A DNA stretch of 64,000 nt from Litoditis marina (taxonomy: Eukaryota; Nematoda; Chromadorea; Rhabditida; Rhabditidae), in NCBI GenBank assembly GCA_964036275.1, contig OZ038433.1:46495597-46559596 (forward strand). The letters are read 5' to 3'. The translations under genes and the position numbers were made by a program. Below, one piece after another: positions 1-13,300 of the stretch (positions are counted from its first letter, which is position 1; each line of letters opens with the position of its first letter). The notes below the pieces were generated by a model, which ran no database searches, had not been told where the DNA came from, and was given only the letters and a program-made list of their open reading frames with translations.

Positions 1-3000
1 TAAATTGGCAAAACGCGGTAACAATTTAACGCGGAGCCATTTCAGGGAGATTCTGGTCAACGAGGAGCTTCTGCTTCAAAGCATCCATGTGGAAGTTTTG
101 CCGGAGAATGAAGCAGCTCTAACTGTCATGTGAGTACTATATCTTGACTGTTGTTCTACGTAATAAATATAATAAACACATGGAGAAGTTGCTGGGAGTG
201 CTGAGATGAGATCAAGATATTGGCTTCCATCTGCTCCGTTTAAGTCACATTCATAGTCTAATTATTGTTGGTTTTCTCCCAAATTTAACAGAAAACTAAA
301 CTTCGCATCACAAAAAAAAGAAAAAGAAAACTAAACTTCGCATCACGTTCCCGATAGAATGGTACGTATCTAGTTGATATTGATTACTAGTCATTTGCAC
401 ATCTATATTGTTCGTTCAAATGAATTTCTTCGTTACAGCGACTATCCTACGTTTCTGCTGGCCAGTTCGCTTCTGATGGAGCGTTGGTTTTTTCCGATCG
501 TTCCCGATAGAATGGTACGTATCTAGTTGATATTGATTACTAGTCATTTGCACATCTATATCATAGTATCATACGAATATACTGCACGGATTGGGATTAC
601 ATTGACATATTAGTCTTGGAACCCGAAACCCGTTTGTCAATGCAAACACGTGGAAATTTAATATTTTACATTTCAAAAGGCAAAAATGTACCCGATACTG
701 GCGAAAAAGGAATCAATGCTCTCAATTTTTTCGGCTTTGCTGACAACTTCACTGGGGTATGTAATTACATAGCAGAGTGTTCATTCATTTGAACCAAACG
801 TGAGTAATCGATTTAAGGTGATCGGACGTTCGTGCGGTTTCACAGCCAGGCCTGGCAACATCTATTCGGGTCTGAACGATGAGGATATTGGTCGACTGTC
901 CCCTACGGGCTGGTACGTTAACGGCGACTGTAAATAAAGATGTTGCAGAACCATACACGATACACCGCCAAGGGCCTCTTATTCCTTCGTAATTCTCGCG
1001 ATCATATGCGTAATAGCGTAGTAAATCAATCAATAATCATAAAAAAGACCCCTTCCTGTTTTCTTGGTGTCGCGACCTAAACGGCGGCATTCAACTGTTT
1101 TCCGTAAGATTATAGCTGATTTCGTATAAAATTCGCGACCCCCTTTTACAAGGATTTGCTCGTGACTTTCTATTTTATGACGGGCCTTGGGCCTTGGCGG
1201 TGTATGTGCAGAACTCAACAGAGTGTATTTTTGCCAAAGAGCGGCGAAGTTTCGGTTGAAGAGTTGAAGTGCTTTATCAAAGTATTTGTTGGTTAACTAA
1301 CTGTGTGTAGATGTGTAGTTAGTTCTGTATGAGGTTCCAGTTCCACCGTGTTCTCTGGCTGTAATGTGTCGATGGGAACGAAGTGTGAAATCGGCAACAA
1401 TGTCGAGATGAACTGTGTCACTATAGGAAAGGGAACTGTGATAGGTTTGTCATTCTGTCATTTTTAAGTGTTGTCAGTTGTTCGTGAATAGGGAATCCAT
1501 TTTTCGTAGCAATTCGAAATTTCCTTTGCCTGATAGGCAGACCATAACGTTGTTGACCGTTTATCGCTGAATCTAAATGACACGTTTGATGAAAAAAATA
1601 TCCTGTGTGACGGCGTATTTAATTTTCTCGCCGAGTCTGTTGAAGAAATCATTATATCAAAAGTCCAAGTCTAAGACTCTCAATTATATTAGAGCAATTT
1701 TCGCTCTTTTGTTCGGGAAATGGGAATCGTTATGTTTCTTTGACTATTGTGATCTGATTCAGGTAATAATTGTCGTCTCTCGAACTGCGTGGTGGGAGAT
1801 GATTGTGTGGTGGGGGCCGATTCGAGTATCTCGAAATGTGTCCTCGGAAGTGGGGTGACCATACCCGCCGGGACCTCCATCAAAGAGGAGACCATCATTG
1901 CCGCCAATGTTAGTTGCATTCTTAACATCTTAAATGATTATTTTAATTAAAAACATGTTAGTTGCATTATTAACATATTAAACTATTCCTTTAATTAAAA
2001 ACTAAGTGTGGAGTCGAGTATGAGATGTACTGGCTCTATTGATGGTCTTAAAGTTGAGCGCATGATTGAAGTAACGTATTTCAAAAGCGATAGTTGATAC
2101 AGTGTACCACGTAGGTTTCGGGTTTTCCTATATTCTTAACCTTTATGTTTATGAGTTGTATCTCTAGGTGTCGTTCCCGACCGACTTTGAGTTTCCCGCC
2201 AATACGGCCATTTGCTGTCGCGGCCCGGGAGAAGACGAGGAAGAGGCAATCAAAACGGAACTCATATCAGGTATTAATTTTCGGATGTTGTGCATTTTCA
2301 ACATGCTAGCTGTTTTTGTAGTAACGGCGCACTATCAATGCAGTTATGCTCATGACTTGGATGAGTAAGAGCTAGGTACTCCGTGGAGCGCATATTGTAT
2401 ATTCACGATTCATCATCAGGTTTCTCGCTTCTTGATCCGGTAGATGGATTATCGTTGTGTTTTTCTCATTATTACATCATCATACACTCACGTCATCCCC
2501 GCATCCTCTCTCATCCCATACTGCAGAACATCTATTTGTCGCCGATCCTCAGAGAAAAAGCCTGATAGTTGCGCGGCGGTTTCGACGGCGGCCCCTATTA
2601 TACTGCCCAGCGAACTGTTTAATTGATCATAGATGATGTGCATGTGTGGTCTCTGGCGGACGGTTCGTCTATGTGGGTATCTGGTCGGAAGAAGATAGTT
2701 ACCAGTGACCTGGGAGACGAGGAATACGTAGGTTTCATCAAATGTTTCAGATGTATTGGATATGAGGTTTTTTTTTCATTCAAGATGAACATTGCTTCAA
2801 CTCTAAGCTGGGACAACCGTACTCCAGTGAGGTTGTGAATAGTCAGAAAACTCAAAAAACAGGCTTTTCTTCTGCCCAAATTGGAAAAATTGGCCTATTT
2901 TTCGATTAAAAATCATGAATGTCACGAATCTGTAATAAAGAGTATTATCCTTTCTGTAATCTAGGACATAGTCACACATTACTCGTGTGAGATGACGTAG

Positions 3001-4849
3001 AAATTAGGCGGTGAAACGTTTGAAAGTGTTAACGTAATTGTAATCCCACAAAAGAATGAGTTTGGGTATGAAACAGATGTCTCATTATAGAACAGCGATT
3101 CTGAGTCGGGAAGTGAGGCGAGTGGGCCTGTTGAGTTGGACAGCGTGGGTCAGTTTCTGGAGGAGGTGGTGGAGAGCATGGAGAGGATTCAGGAGCTGAC
3201 GTTCAGCAAACAACAGGTATGCTGTTAGTCAATTTGAACACATCAGAAATGTGCAATGACAAACTGCTCGATCCCTCATTACAATGGTAAGGTTACGTGA
3301 CTATTCAATTCACCTCTACCATATGTCCGGTGTGCGCTGTAGTCTCGGTAGAGCACAACAGTAAACAACATATATGTCGACATTAGACGAGAGTACAGTG
3401 ACACGGGTTTTTCTTGTTTCATATTCTTTTGACATGCAAATAATGAAGTTTTCTTTGTTTGAATCGAAAAACGAGTTCGTTGTTGTTAAATAACAGACAT
3501 ACCTTATTAGTATATGTGTTTGCAGATGAACAATCTGATTCTGGAGATCAATTCGTCGAAGTTGGCGTACAATATCTCGATGGAGGACGTGGCCAAGAAT
3601 GTCTTCTTCGCCTTCCTGGGGCTGCCTGGCAACGAAACCGTCGCCGGCATCAAGGAGGTAAGTCATTCTTATTAGGTCACAATCATTATCGTATTTTTTG
3701 TAACATTTGGACATTTCTGGTGTAAAAAATGTGACATTTTATTCACAACGTTTCGTTTAGATGAAACGTTGTTGTCACACTCCGAAAATCTCTCTGACAG
3801 AACCACAGAACAGAGTGTTATCAAACATTCTTCCGTTCTGATTTTCGATCCATTTCAGTTGGCTCTGAAATGGAAGCATTTGTTCGTCAACTACTACCAG
3901 CCGATGAAGAGCCAAATACAACTTCTGATGGGATTGGAGGTGAGTAACGTTTCATTTTTTCCATTCATTAACATATCACATATTTTCCAATCTCTCTTTG
4001 TACACGGAAAAAGAATAACCCTTCTTTTTTTCATCAGAAGTGGCATTCTCGCACATTTTGAACTAATTTTTCCGCTCACAGAGAGTTGTAGGTATCGCTT
4101 TCGATACAACAGTAAAGTTGACTGAATAATCGGAAAAATAAGAGGAAAACACCCTTTTTGCGAAATTCCAGAACAACTATGTTCGGTGAACATTTTTCAG
4201 TAGATGTGACAGTGGTATGTGCCGTTGTATAATTTGTAATGTAATGATGTTTGCAGGAGCGATATAAGCAAGATCAGGCCTTGTACGGTCCGAAAATGGC
4301 CAAGATAGTTCACACGCTCTACATGGATGTCGATGTTTTGGAACAGGTTCGTTCCACATTCAAATTTCTTCAAATGAATTATGAGATTATGACACTGTCT
4401 AACGCTGAAACATTCAAGTGATGTTGTCATTACCCTGCGAAACTGAACCTCAGTTACTTCATGGCTCAAATGGTACCGCTGTTCGGTCAGTAATCTTGTG
4501 GCGATTTATTTATTTGACCGTACCAGTTAACCTTTAATCGAATTTATTGTTAACACCTTTGTTACCCCCGGTAACCGCAAATTTCACCCAAAACTCGTTG
4601 GAAAAAGGGTTACTAAAGAGTTAATAGACAAACGAATACCCGGTTAACTGGCAGGATTAACTAAATTCGCGGTTCCTTGTGGAATCTTGTTGTTGTCGTT
4701 TGTTTATACTGTTGTTGTTGCAGGAGGCCATTCTTGAGTGGGCCGAGTCGTTGTCTTCCCCCGATATGGACGATCTCAAGAAGCGAATGCAGCCTATTAT
4801 CGATTGGTTGCAAGACGATGACGACGACGAAGAAGAAGATAGCGACTAA
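1..4849 (+). CDS. EIF2B5: Translation initiation factor eIF2B subunit epsilon (partial, 5' end outside window)
   Basis: Catalytic subunit of eIF2B, the guanine nucleotide exchange factor that recharges eIF2 with GTP in the cytosol. The window enters near the end of the nucleotidyltransferase-like domain (motif [20 protein letters not shown], aligning with the human LVNEE region). Exons I could splice in frame: 2-129, 439-514, 818-912, 1341-1444, 1763-1908, 2168-2270, 2633-2727, 3091-3216, 3526-3657, 3859-3939, 4257-4346 and 4724-4849. Exons 3-6 carry the left-handed beta-helix hexapeptide repeats ([39 protein letters not shown]). An acidic linker follows (NSDSESGSE). The last four exons form the C-terminal W2/HEAT domain ([17 protein letters not shown]; end ILEWAES and [17 protein letters not shown]), which binds eIF2-beta and is the exchange core. 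The acidic tail is typical of the family. Family assignment is firm; small boundary errors are possible. Confidence 0.95.
346..561 (+). repeat. Direct duplication of an exon end plus splice donor
   Basis: A 63-bp block beginning CGTTCCCGATAGAATGGTAC occurs at 346-408 and again, identical, at 499-561. The second copy holds the last 16 bases of an eIF2B-epsilon exon and its GTACGT donor; the first copy lies in the preceding intron and so carries a decoy donor at 362. A 21-bp block just upstream (291-311 and 326-346) is also duplicated. Confidence 0.9.
3221..3320 (-). repeat. CACGTG-type inverted-repeat element, degraded copy
   Basis: Lies in an eIF2B-epsilon intron. Reverse-orientation copy of the roughly 130-bp element described at 42420-42550: GTTAGTCAATT at one end, then GTGCAATGACAAA and TCATTAC, and TTACGTGACTATTCAATT at the other. 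Confidence 0.6.
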
Positions 4850-5115
4850 ATACAATATTGATTACTCGTACTATTAGGATTTATCGATTTTTAGGCATTG
4901 TTTGGGTTTATCAGATGTTTATTTATGTATGTTTGGTGCGTGTCTTGCATGATATAAAGGGTATCTGTTCACTCTGTTTTACTGGAAGTTTCACTGTTCA
5001 CCGCAGGCATATCTCTGCTAATTCAAGGTTGTGATTATCAGAGAAAAGAAAAATTAAGTGCTCTCATTCATTTGAACGATTGTTATCCTGATTGACTTTT
5101 TCATTTATGTTCCAG
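4850..5115 (+). other. Short intercistronic region between eIF2B-epsilon and UBE3C-like genes
   Basis: Only 266 bp separate the two same-strand genes. I see no clear AATAAA. The segment ends in TTCATTTATGTTCCAG directly before the ATG of the next gene, which fits a cis or spliced-leader acceptor. No other coding signal is visible. An operon is possible but the spacing is longer than the roughly 100 bp usual in C. elegans. Confidence 0.5.
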
Positions 5116-7252
5116 ATGTCTTTTTTGGACCTATACGACTTTAACGGGTCGATCAAGCGAAATAAATGTCAGGAAGCGGTTTTTAGTTCAATGGTTGGTT
5201 TTTACACATTAGAAAACACTTCTTATCTCATTTAACTGAATTTTTTCTCTAAAGTACAAGTTGAAGTGGTATTTTGCCATTCTTTTAACTTGGATTTCAC
5301 CAGATTGGTAACCGCCACTTCATTTTTGTCCTGAAGTTAATAAAACTTATAGAACTCTCGTGATGCCTTTCTGAAAAGCGTGGAGGAGCAACGGAAGAGT
5401 CGTGCATTGGGTGAGTAATATTATCATGTCTATAAAACATTTATGCTAAGGTTCAAGCTTAAACTTTTCTCTCGAAAACAAGGCTGATCCTTTTCGAGTC
5501 ATTTCCAGTAAAGTAAGTCGAGCTGCTAGAAAACTAAAAGTAGCACAAGCTAACTCTTAATAGGCTGATTCAGTTTTAATGGAGATTCACTATGTGCATG
5601 CATTAGAATAGAATAGAATAGATTTATTCGTGATTTAACACGTGACTTCCACATAGTATGTGGCATTCCAAAAATGAGTAATTGGAGAGGAAAAGTGAAA
5701 AGAAAAAGGGTATGGTTACCCTGTTACGCGCACATAATATTACATGCAATTTAACAGTGCTGGACGATGGAGATTGAACCAAATGATTTGTGGGACAATA
5801 GTTATCTTGAAATAGACGTTGTAATGAAGATATGTTTTGTAAAGAGATCATCCGGATTGGCATGTTTGGCTGGGATGAGATGTACGCACGTTGGCTGCGC
5901 CATGTGTGAAGACAGAGGGATGCAATAGACGGTCACATTTGATGTAACCCGCTACTAATGATGCGCCAGTAGCGGTGCAACTAGGTTGCTAGCGAGTTGC
6001 GACTAAACCGCTACCATACCGTCACTAAACGACTATTAGCGATACGATCGAACGGCTACTAGCCAGTAAGATCCGACTATTCGACAAAAAGTAGTCCATT
6101 TTTAGCTTCAAACGCGGGAAAATTAACGATTTTGTATCGAACATAGACATATTTCCGGCTAGAAAGTAGTCCGTTCCGACTATTCGAACAACTTTACTGG
6201 GGTATGCTACTAGCAGGTTAGTAGGTGATTAATTTTTGTGATTGCAGACACGAAGCAGCGTCAGGCGGCCCTCCGAATGCAGCGATGTTGGCGGGGATAT
6301 CGGGCGAGAGGCCGAGTCATGGACGCCGTGCGCAGCGACTTTGACGCCGGCGTCGCCGACTCGCAACAGGTTGGTCACATACATACACCGATACCCCCAT
6401 CTTCTCTGAGTCGCGACCCCTCCAAAGTTGTTCAAAACTGGGATTTTCATCAATTTCGGTTCAATTTCAGATCTTTTGTATGAATTTCGCTGTTTTTCAA
6501 CTCGCGAGTAATCATGTGAGGAGCAGAGGCCGAAACCGTGTAACCTTATACTTTAGTTCACTTATTAATTCATGTAATTACTTTATTCTAGTTCATTTTA
6601 TTTCATTTCATCTAATTCTTTTAGTTTGGTTATGACTCAACCGTTTCAGCAAGTTACTTTCTTTCAGACGCTACTCACCCAGATGACACGGGTTGCTCTA
6701 TTCTACAGGTGGTCAACGGAAGGGGACAATGGGAGATTGGTCAGTAATCTTCATACTCCAGCAAAGTGGCCCGAAATGTCACAAAACTCGGCCAACTCAC
6801 AAATATCTTTCAAATTAGCCGATTTTCGATTCAAAATTAGATGCAGAGTTTTTAACGTATAAGGATGAAAAACGGGTTACTTTTCATAGATTAGTAAGAC
6901 CTTACTGATGTATGCTAATCTTATGTGAATAGTGGTTTATTCAAAAGTCGTATCAATCCGTCATCTAACATCTTCATCTAACTTTCAGTCAGATGTCATT
7001 AATGTTACAAAACCGTCAATGCTGTAATTTTTTGCCTCTGAATGCCTTAAGTAGACTGCGAGCGACTAACGAACTATAGCGGTTCCGTATTGTCAGTTTT
7101 ATTTCATCTCGATTCCCGAATATTTTCGATTAGATGAAGCAAAAATAGGGTCCGACTATTCTTCACTGCGCTCATAGTTTTGCATCAAAAATGGCCGAAC
7201 AACAGGGCGGACTGAAAAGCTTGTCATGGACTTTTTCTCGCCAATGTTTCAG

Positions 7253-7328
<76 letters not shown>

Positions 7329-10300
7329 TTTGCTCCAGATCAAAGTGTGCGGTGATGCGTTGTCGCTCCATCGAGTCAGTCCATTGGCCATTCGAAAACC
7401 GCTCAAGCTGTTCTTCTGTCGACGCGTACTGGAGTTCATCTCCAGGGCCTCCGGGGAAGTTCTCTTCACAATGCCTGTCAGGTTAGCCGTTTTCAAGTGA
7501 AACGTACGTGAGACGGAGGCGACATTGTTGTCCACAGAAATTGATTGAAAATCAGTGTTTCTTCTGGGTAACCAAACTACAAATGAGGTTGGGAGATTAT
7601 GTTTCACCCAGTTAAGTGCTACTATTGATAAACGTTGGATTGTAAAACATTTTGATTGTAAGAAAAACAGGTGATTCAATAGAGCATACAATCAGGTCGC
7701 TCCACGTCTGCACGGTGGGTACAGCCGGCTGCTCAGAGTGGCTGAATTCGGGAAGCTGCAATCACCCAAAACGACCTGATTCAGATGCGAATAGAAGACT
7801 TCCTTTTTGTTGCCGACATTTGTCGGTTTTATTCTGAGTTGAATGAGGCTGCCTTCTATATATGCTAACTGCTATTGCATTCCCCGAAACTTACGCTTTC
7901 CAGATTCCTGGAGACTTTCGTTGAAGCTGGAGACTATACTCCCCTCACCGAGGTCAGTTTCAGATATTTACAATTTACTTTTTCAGTTTTCCATTCCTGT
8001 ACTCTTTTTATTTTTTCAAGTTTTATTGTTTTACGTGACATGCTAGAAAATATTAAGGATTAGGGTTGTTTTTATAAATTTCAATAAAAAAATTTCCAGA
8101 AGACCAAACTGGGCTACTTCTCCCCCTTCCTCACATTGATAGCACAGTGTGCGCCGCGGCAGCAGGGCATCACGATCCATGTGGGTTATTCTAGTTACAT
8201 TAATTAATATAAACCGGTATCTAGATTCAAAGTCGTTCAATTCCATAGTTTTGCATAGAAAATGACAACAATTTCTGGGGTTTCGCAGAAAAGAAGCCTG
8301 TTTTGTTTTGAGAAGTAAATGCTTTACGCAGTTTGTTTTATATTTTTACATAGTCTATTGTGTTTTTTCTCAGAACAAGAGGTGAGCGTGAGTAGTCCTC
8401 ATTGATAGAACGAGTGCTTATATTTTGTGAATAAATTGCGTTTAGGAATTGTTGCCTGGAGACTGAAAGTGACCTATAACCTTTAGTTTCAGTTGATTTT
8501 GTACATATATGTGTTATTTGCAGCTGGAAGAGTACTTGCCGGGTCGGCTGAATACCCTTTGCGAGCAGCTGACTGCGCCATTTGGAAAAGTTGGGGAAAC
8601 TGAGAAGTGGGTGGTTTTCTTGTGATTTAGCATAAAAGTATTAGTATACATTATTATTTGTAGTTTGGTATTGATAAACATCACATGTCTTAGAATTTAG
8701 CTCAAAATCTGCCTATACCAAACTACAAACGCCGCCGATTTGTGGTATTCCGACAAGATTTTTCGATTTCAGAAAGTGAAAATTTTTAACGTTGTACTTT
8801 TCATTGTGAATTGAACAATTGAACTTTTTTAAATGTTTTTATTTGTTGCATTTCCAATTGTGCTACATTTCTACTCTGCAGGAAGTCTCTTCTAACCAGC
8901 CTACTGTGTGATGTATTCTCTCACAGAAACCACCTGACAATGACAACTGTTGTGATACCGTTCCTTCTACGAACACAGAACAAGAGGTGAGAGGGGGGGG
9001 GGGATTTCAGGGGTACTGTAGACTCCAACATGTGTAACCCGTTGTTGTTACTGAATACATTTTAAATTATCTTTCGGCCGAAAATTTTTTATCCAAAATT
9101 ATTTTTACAGTTATTCTAATATCTTTTGCCCCAGCTGCACCTCAATGTTTCAGGAGAAATATTTCTTGAAACTGAATTGTTAGCGAGTAAAAGAGCTTCA
9201 AAATTTATCATGTAGTCTATCGCTTACTCAAATTGGTCAGAACTGTTGTGACCTATTCTGTTTGTACTTTCAACCCCTCGGACAGAATTAATCCCATCGA
9301 ATATTGCAGTTACTCGGCGATGGATCTAGTGAGCGGTGTTGAGAGTTCGTTCAAGAAGCTTCACATGCACGAAGATATCTGTCTGGCGGAGGATAGTTTC
9401 GACTCCCTGTTGCCTTCGTTGTTGATGACACTTTTGGTCGAGAAAGAGTGTTTTGGTACGTTCTGTTACATGTTTATGTTTCTGATCGCCCATTTCTGAA
9501 GTTTATTGTAATTATATGATATACATTTAGTCCTAGGAGTAACTTCATAATTGCCAGCTGATAGTTCGCTTCGTTTGTAGATTAAGTGATGCAGTACATT
9601 AAACCATTAAATATATCAGCTTGGTGAATAATATTCCTTCTTAAAACAGCTTTCTAACCGTATAGGTCACTTGTATGGTATTACCCCGAGCGGATAGATA
9701 GCAGAGTCAATAAAATCTGGGTTTCCAAGTCGGGAAACAACCAAATAACCTAGTGAAACAAACGTATGCGTATTCAACGTATTCCATGCATTTTTGTAAT
9801 TCAAAGTATAAGATAATCGTATATCCCGTGTGCAGATAACGAATCAGACACTTCGCCGGTGCTCCATGTGCTGGCCCTGGTGATTCCATTGAAGATGAGG
9901 GTTGGGGGAGAGGAGTCCGAGAACAGGGAAGAGGCCATGGAAGTAGATCACACTGATCAAGACGAGGTTGGTCTTTCAGTTGCTAATTTTTGATCTATTG
10001 ATCATGTTTGTTGATCCTTGATCTATATATAATAATTGTTGATTGGATTTCATGGTGTTCCTTATTGACTATAATCATTATCGATTTAATGATGATCCTT
10101 GATCTATATATAATCATTATTTATTTGATGATATAGTGGTTATTGATTGATCTATCGTCTGTGGTCCTTACCGATTGCTTATTGGTAAATGATTGATGCT
10201 GATGAGAAGGATTATCAAGTTATGTGTTGTAGTTGTCCCTGCTGTCTTTCCTGAGAGAAAATGTGGAACGATGTCTGAAATCGCTGGCTTTCTTCAATAT

Positions 10301-13300
10301 CATCAAGTCTGCCGGTCAGTTTCTATCTGTATCTTATGAAATGTTGGGGTTTTGGTAAGCAGTATGTTTAAGTCAATCGGACCCCACCAGCGAAACGAAA
10401 TAAGTATAATTAACTCACATCACTTTCTCTCTTCTCCGTTGTAAAGTCTTTGTTCAAACATTTTCGCAAGCTGAATTTTTTAATGATAATTATTCAAGGT
10501 AGCTAATTTCAAGGTTATTCAAGGTTGATTATTCACCTCGTGTTTTCTTGTTCGATGAGCAAGTGCCACAATTTTGAATATCGATAGATATTGAATAAAT
10601 GTAGATATATTTGCAGTCTCATCTCCTGCCTCTGACCTGGATTCTATTCTGGCCTTCGAGAAACGTCTGACCATCTCGACATCTCTCCACAACACTATCA
10701 CCTCCACCGGCTTCCTCACACGGTAAGAGCAGTTAGATTATTTCAGAACCTGTTCCGGTTTTAATGAAGGACGAATATATGGACCAATCCCAACGCTTCG
10801 GTCCTTTTAACTGCAATACATTTTTCAATTCCAGTTCAAAGGAGCGATCGAGCGATGCGTCGGGGTTGGTTCACGTAATCGTCCTACTTTAACAAAATCG
10901 CGTTTGGTAGGAACGGTAACACAACAAATCTCTAACCACGCGAGCGGTGAGACTGTTAGATAAAAATAGGTTTGTACTCTCTTTTGGTTCCATATTCCGC
11001 AGAATTGAATGCGTTTCAGTCTGTTCAACCACCTGAAGCAGATGGGTTCGTCCGAGCGGAGTGTGTTCAGCTCCACTTCTCGCGTCACTCCCCATCTGGA
11101 ACGATTGAAGGGCGGTCAGTATGAGTCTATTATTTGCAAATCAAGTGGCGTTTAACCTTTTTCATTCTTGTTTATGGAAGGATGAACACGGTAGTCATAT
11201 CGTATCGTGCTAGTTCTCTATATAGAAATGCGGGCCTGCAGGTACGGTCGAGCCAGATCATTTTGGGTCGAAATGTGTATAGTACGCGTGTATAAAGATC
11301 GAACTACAACAAATCTTCAGTCAGTTCCTATATTCTAGGGTTGTTTCGAGTTCGGATAAATTTCGAGTTCTCAAGTTTTTCGAGTTTGAGCAAAAAGTTC
11401 GTTAGGAGTTCGACTCGACTCGAAAAATTCCGAGTTAGACTTTGATACGTTCCTTCACTGACTCTGCGCCTACAGGCTGGTCACTGCCAGAGGATGCCCG
11501 TCTGCGTCTCCTGCCAGCCCTGTCTCTCTTCTGTTCCATCGTGTCCTCGTTCATGAGTTCCCTGCTGGATGATGAGTTGTTGCCGGGAGGGGCGGCAGCC
11601 ATGCTGCTACCCGCCATTGTCGCCTCCACCAGGGAGTTGAGGTGGGGGGAATTATGAGAACATGAAAAATACTTCTATGAGTAAAGTTGTGAACGAAAGA
11701 GTTAACTATAATTTAAAAAAAAGTGGGAACCACTGCTACATCTCTTCGAATTCTCTCAACCAGCAGTGACCCGCACCAGGTCCAAGAGTCGTATAAGTAC
11801 AAAACATGACGCTCCATTGCCGTTTTACAGAGACGTGTGTCTTGGGCTGATCGATCTCGCATTCCCGGAAGACTTCTGGAGTACGCGCACGCAGGCCGAC
11901 AAGAAGAAGAGGGAGTCGGCACAGGTGAGTGGGAAACATCGGCGCATGTTTTGAGTAAGACACGAACAAAACCGGAAAATCTTCAAGAATAACTCGTTTA
12001 TCGATTTGAATAGGTTCAAATTTATAATTTTGGACGTTTTTTTATACAAAAAGGTGTGTTTGTGGTAGGTTCTTTATACGTTTGATGGAAACTGGCATAC
12101 GTAGATAACTTTGTTATGGCTCCATCGTTTGATTACAGTGGTCGTCTGTCTACGAGAAGGTGGTAGTAACGTTGCGCGACGTCTACCGCAAAAATGCGAG
12201 AGTGGGATTTCTGCCGGACAACTTTTGGACTGATCACAATCGACAGGTTGGTACCGTACCCCTATGTGTAAGCGGCGGGAAAAAAATGATTTCCGAGGAC
12301 ATTTCAAGAAGTTTATGCCTTTAAAATGAACATATTTGCAACTGATCTTTCCAAAAATAGGTTCTATTCTGGTTCGGGCAGAGTCAGTTTGGTAAGAAAT
12401 TCATCATTTGTCAACCACTTGGTAACCGCGTAATTCCTCTAGATCTAGATGGCGTCGTCAAAACTTGTTCCAAAGTGGTTAACAGAAAAATGATCATTTT
12501 GAACTCGGATAACTGTGGTAAACCGTAAACAGAACATACGGTTATTTGTGAAATTGGCCAAGGAGTGGTCTCATTCATTTGTTCATTGTTTAGGTTGTTG
12601 TGAATCGTGTGACGTGGCAGAGCAACAACAGAGGCAGGGGCAGAAGGGGACACGTGTCTTCCTCCACGACACCGAGACCGTTCGCTTTTGTCAGGTGAGG
12701 ACGATGTGACCCTTTCTTACGCAATTGAGCCGAAGAAGGTAGTGATGCATGAAACATTTGAACGCGTTTATGCCATCTGCGATGTTTCTAGGAGCATGCT
12801 GCTGGGTTTGGTACTATGGAAACTAAATGTTTCAGTGCGTTTCAGGAACCCATTCAAACTGTGATGGGTAGCTGTGTCAGGAATGCATAAATCTTCCATT
12901 TAGCGCACTACAGATTGTCCCAGTAGTTCAATTCGTATGAAAAAACTGCTGACTGTGAGCACTGAACATCATTTGGGTAATCACTGAAACATTGCACCCC
13001 GTTTTGTCGCCTCATTCACAACTGTATCCAATCTGAAAACTTGGAACGCTTAAAATTGCCAATCGCTCCCGATTTTTACCTAGTCTGCTCTTTAATTTTT
13101 CTGCCCAATCGAAAATCAGTGCAATTCATCATTGTCCACGTCTCACGTGAAAAGTGAAATATCAAGGGATTATTAGGCTCTGAAGGGGAGTTTTCGTGTG
13201 ATCGAGTAAGCGCGGGCCCAAAAGGCGCTAAAAGGGCCGCGAATCTGATTTCGACCACGATTTGATCAATCTTGAATACAATTGTGTTGCACTACTCTAC

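Noticed and set aside
7224..7691. 155-residue minus-strand frame with Tyr-Ile repeats
   Set aside because: Runs through the (TA) microsatellite opposite true UBE3C exons.
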